A stretch of 9,239 nucleotides of DNA from SIG440 sp045596485. GTDB lineage: Bacteria; Bacillota; Clostridia; Monoglobales; Monoglobaceae. Below the pieces are notes generated by a model. It was given only the letters and a program-made list of their open reading frames with translations. It was not told the DNA's origin and ran no database searches. Within the stretch, counting starts at the first letter, position 1, and each line of letters begins with the position of its first letter. The stretch is taken from assembly GCA_045596485.1 (NCBI GenBank), contig JAZOCL010000118.1, positions 1 to 9,239 of the forward strand, in the 5' to 3' direction. The translations under genes were made by a program, and so were the position numbers. Below are positions 6,873-9,239 of the stretch, piece by piece.

Positions 6873-7592
6873 TTACGCATTCTTATTTATCATTCTGTTG
6901 ACTTCTTCACCTGTTGCCAGATTTATATATCTTACATACAAAGAAATCTTATTGTTTTCATCGAGGTTTTTCCAGATTTTGTCTGTAAACTCATCAATAT
7001 CATCAGGGATTGCAACACGTTCGGGCTCACCCTGGAAGGTGGGAATGGGATTTCCGTCACAAACATATGTATGAATAAAGTGACCCAAGCCCTTGAGAGC
7101 TTCATAGGAGTATGTAAATCTGTTACATTCCGTTCCCTCGGCGTCCGCACTTTTGAGAATGCTCATTTTGTATGAGAAATCCCAATCAGCAAAATTAATC
7201 ATACCACTGATTCGGGGGGTCCAGTTGGGACCGTCGGGCTCAAAGCAACGTGTTTCAAGAGCCTCTTCAAAGGTCTTTCCCTTCTCCAAAAACTCAATAA
7301 CCGTATCTGTCTGGTCGCCGTTTGTTACAACCAACTTGTTTTCAAACCTTCTGACAGGCGAATAAATAATCAAACTGGGGTCCTCAACCTTTGACTCATC
7401 AAAGGGATAGATAATAACCTCACTGCCATCCTCAACGAAAACACGGTTGCGGCTGTTTTCAGACCTGCCCATAATAAAATAAGCAACAACTGCATTTCTG
7501 CCGTCTGCACTTTTTCCGAGAACAATACCTCTTCCAACATAGGGGTTGCCGCAAAGCAGCTCACCTATATCATTAATCTTATAAATATCCAT
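6873..7592 (-). CDS. purO: IMP cyclohydrolase, PurO-type
   Basis: Step 10 of IMP synthesis: ring closure of FAICAR to IMP. The 239-residue protein matches the PurO-like IMP cyclohydrolase family first known from archaea, not the MGS-like cyclohydrolase domain of classical PurH. Family marks are NPYVGRGIVLG (16-26), YFIMGRSENSRNRVF (38-52) and TNGDQTDTVIEFL (90-102). The later segment EPDGPNWTPRISG (118-130) is also typical as I recall the family. The ATG at 7590-7592 has AAAGGA 10 nt upstream, and that site overlaps the purN stop region. It sits between purN and the stand-alone AICAR formyltransferase; together these two genes replace bifunctional PurH. The product name is firm on motifs; the symbol purO is used by family resemblance. 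Expected to be cytoplasmic, with no signal peptide or membrane segment. Confidence 0.92.
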   Translation of the reverse strand: MDIYKINDIGELLCGNPYVGRGIVLGKSADGRNAVVAYFIMGRSENSRNRVFVEDGSEVIIYPFDESKVEDPSLIIYSPVRRFENKLVVTNGDQTDTVIEFLEKGKTFEEALETRCFEPDGPNWTPRISGMINFADWDFSYKMSILKSADAEGTECNRFTYSYEALKGLGHFIHTYVCDGNPIPTFQGEPERVAIPDDIDEFTDKIWKNLDENNKISLYVRYINLATGEEVNRMINKNA

Positions 7593-7602
7593 TTTTTATA
7601 TT

Positions 7603-7610
7603 TCCTTTCT
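7603..7610 (-). promoter_or_regulatory. Ribosome binding site of purO overlapping the purN stop codon
   Basis: AGAAAGGA on the transcript shares its first two bases with the purN TAG (7609-7611) and lies 10 nt before the purO ATG. Ribosomes ending purN finish on top of this site, which favours translational coupling. Confidence 0.7.
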
Positions 7611-8220
7611 ATCTACTCTCTGCAAGCCTTGCCGAAACCAGCTCTGTCGCCTCAGGAAGTATCTTCCATTCAGCCTCTTCCATAACTCTCTTCTGAAGAA
7701 TTTCGGGGGTATCGCCCTCTTTGATTTCAACAGCCTTCTGAAGAATAATCTCACCGCCGTCGGGAACTTCGTTAACATAGTGCACCGTAGCACCTGTAAC
7801 CTTGACTCCGTATTCCAAAGCCGCCTCGTGAACGTGAAGCCCATAAAAGCCCTTTCCGCAGAAGGAGGGAATAAGCGAGGGATGAACATTGATAATCCGC
7901 TTGGGATACTTTGATGTAAAGCTTTCGCTGAGGATACACATAAAGCCTGCCAGAATTATCAATTCAATTCCTTTGCTCATAAGAACCTCAATGAGGGTTT
8001 CTTCAAAAACTCTTTGATCGCCGCCGAGCTCCTTTTTTGAAACCACAGCAGTATCAATTCCCGCATTCTTTGCTCTTGTGAGAGCATAGGCATCCGCATT
8101 GTTAGAAACAACAAGCTCAATTTGACCGTTCTTTATAATTCCTGCCTTTTGTGCATCAATAAGAGCCTGAAGGTTTGTTCCGCCGCCCGAAACCAGAACC
8201 GCAATTCTTGTCTTTAGCAT
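7609..8220 (-). CDS. purN: Phosphoribosylglycinamide formyltransferase, 10-formyl-THF dependent (GAR transformylase 1)
   Basis: Step 3 of IMP synthesis: GAR plus 10-formyl-THF gives FGAR. The 203-residue protein has the usual PurN length. The phosphate-binding start VLVSGGGTNLQALIDA spans residues 8-23. The catalytic triad corresponds to Asn111, His113 and Asp154 (Asn106, His108 and Asp144 in E. coli), seen in INVHPSLIPSF and VPDGGEIILQ. Compared with E. coli there is a short insertion, CGKGFY, before GLHVHEAAL, which I believe is common in clostridial PurN. The ATG at 8218-8220 overlaps the end of purM by 7 nt, and GAGGG 9 nt upstream lies inside purM codons, so the two are likely translationally coupled. 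The formyl donor ties it to fhs at the other end of the block. Confidence 0.97.
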   Translation of the reverse strand: MLKTRIAVLVSGGGTNLQALIDAQKAGIIKNGQIELVVSNNADAYALTRAKNAGIDTAVVSKKELGGDQRVFEETLIEVLMSKGIELIILAGFMCILSESFTSKYPKRIINVHPSLIPSFCGKGFYGLHVHEAALEYGVKVTGATVHYVNEVPDGGEIILQKAVEIKEGDTPEILQKRVMEEAEWKILPEATELVSARLAESR

Positions 8221-9239
8221 ATAACAACACCCTCGTCACTCTTGATGATTTCGCCGATTATGTATGCATCCTCACCGTTTGCCTTGAGGATTTCAACCGC
8301 TCTTTCGGCATCCTCCTTTGCAACCACAACACTCATACCAACGCCCATATTAAAGGTGTTGAACATATCTCTTTCGGGAATGTTGCCGATTTTTGCAATA
8401 AGCTCAAAAATAGGAAGAACACGAACCGCGTCTCTCTTGATTTTTGCGCCATAACCCTTGGGAATGCTTCTTGGAATATTTTCATAAAAGCCGCCGCCTG
8501 TAATATGCGAAACCGCCTTCACGGTAACCTCTTCAAAAAGAGCCAGCATAGGCTTCACATAAATCCTTGTAGGTGTGAGAAGTGTTTCGCCCACGGACTT
8601 TCCGCCAAGCTCTGCACGGGGTGTCTTGATGTCAGCATTTTCAACATCAAACACCTTTCTCACAAGCGAGAAGCCGTTTGAATGAACACCACTTGAGGGA
8701 AGAGCAACAATAACATCTCCCTCTGTGATTGTTTTGTTGTTGAGAACCTTATTCTTGTCAACAACACCAACCGAGAACCCTGCCAGATCATATTCATCCT
8801 CAGGATAGAAGCCGGGCATTTCAGCAGTTTCGCCACCGATAAGTGCACAACCCGACTGAACGCAGCCCTCTGCCACACCCGAAACAATATCAGCAACCTT
8901 TTCGGGATAGTTCTTGCCAACTGCAATATAGTCAAGGAAGAACAAGGGCTTTGCACCACAGCATACAACGTCGTTAACGCACATTGCAACTGCGTCAATA
9001 CCGATAGTATCGTGTTTGTCCATAAGCTCGCTTAAGTGCACCTTTGTGCCGCAGCCATCAGTACCTGATACAAGTATGGGCTCCTCCATACCTTTAAAAT
9101 CAGGCTGGAATAATCCGCCGAAGCCACCGATACCGGATACAACACCGGGGATGTTTGTTCTTTTAACGTGCTCTTTCATAAGTTCAACAGACTTGTAACC
9201 TGCAGTTACGTCAACACCTGCCGCCTTATAACTCTCACT
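8214..9239 (-). CDS. purM: Phosphoribosylformylglycinamidine cyclo-ligase (AIR synthetase), start cut off
   Basis: Step 5 of IMP synthesis: FGAM plus ATP gives AIR. The visible 341 residues run from SESYKAAGVDV at the window edge to the TAA at 8214-8216. By comparison with E. coli PurM (SYKDAGVD near its N-terminus) only a few residues and the start codon are missing. An internal ATG at 9177-9179 is not the true start, because the conserved SYKAAGVDVTAG segment lies upstream of it in frame. Motifs are SGTDGCGTKVHLSE (58-71), DTIGIDAVAMCVNDVV (77-92), PLFFLDYIAVGK (98-109), IGGETAEMPG (134-143), HITGGGFYENIPR (245-257) and FNMGVGM (296-302). It is the paralogous fold partner of the PurL synthetase domain. 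Its last codons overlap the purN start. Confidence 0.97.
   Translation of the reverse strand, partial: SESYKAAGVDVTAGYKSVELMKEHVKRTNIPGVVSGIGGFGGLFQPDFKGMEEPILVSGTDGCGTKVHLSELMDKHDTIGIDAVAMCVNDVVCCGAKPLFFLDYIAVGKNYPEKVADIVSGVAEGCVQSGCALIGGETAEMPGFYPEDEYDLAGFSVGVVDKNKVLNNKTITEGDVIVALPSSGVHSNGFSLVRKVFDVENADIKTPRAELGGKSVGETLLTPTRIYVKPMLALFEEVTVKAVSHITGGGFYENIPRSIPKGYGAKIKRDAVRVLPIFELIAKIGNIPERDMFNTFNMGVGMSVVVAKEDAERAVEILKANGEDAYIIGEIIKSDEGVVIC

Noticed and set aside
1..9239. Mobile element, CRISPR array, tRNA/rRNA gene or novel defence cassette.
   Set aside because: Nearly all of the window is occupied by intact purine or one-carbon genes; I saw no transposase, integrase, regularly spaced repeat array or structural RNA gene.

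Overview
This window carries one block of de novo purine nucleotide biosynthesis genes, all on the minus strand, so transcription runs from position 9239 towards 1. The organism looks like an anaerobic Firmicute of the class Clostridia, perhaps Oscillospiraceae/Ruminococcaceae or a relative. Three things suggest this: a single-chain PurL–PurQ of the large clostridial type, AICAR formyltransferase and IMP cyclohydrolase as two separate proteins instead of one bifunctional PurH, and a formate–tetrahydrofolate ligase gene next to purine genes. Base composition is moderate and GGAGG/AAAGGA-type ribosome binding sites precede nearly every gene. This taxonomic placement is inference; the gene identities are clear from motifs.

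Layout in transcription order: purM (cut by the window end at 9239, only a few N-terminal residues missing), purN (overlapping purM by 7 nt), a PurO-type IMP cyclohydrolase (16 nt after purN), a 119-nt spacer with two hairpins, a stand-alone AICAR formyltransferase (the C-terminal half of classical PurH), a 174-nt spacer with a large nested inverted repeat, purD, purL/Q (26 nt after purD), a 76-nt spacer with one perfect hairpin, and the first 112 codons of fhs, which runs off the window at position 1. I see no convincing rho-independent terminator or promoter inside the block, so it reads as one operon with structured spacers.

The proteins cover steps 2 (PurD), 3 (PurN), 4 (PurLQ), 5 (PurM), 9 (AICAR formyltransferase) and 10 (IMP cyclohydrolase) of the pathway from PRPP to IMP. 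PurF, PurE/K, PurC and PurB are not in the window; some may lie upstream of purM. Formate–tetrahydrofolate ligase makes 10-formyl-THF, the one-carbon donor for both PurN and AICAR formyltransferase, so its place at the end of the block makes metabolic sense.

The genes themselves are ordinary, intact members of known families, and I found no new defence, mobile or signalling system. The least explained part is the non-coding DNA, above all the spacer upstream of purD. It contains a long imperfect hairpin with two competing pairings for one arm, and could be a cis-regulatory RNA or a dispersed intergenic repeat.
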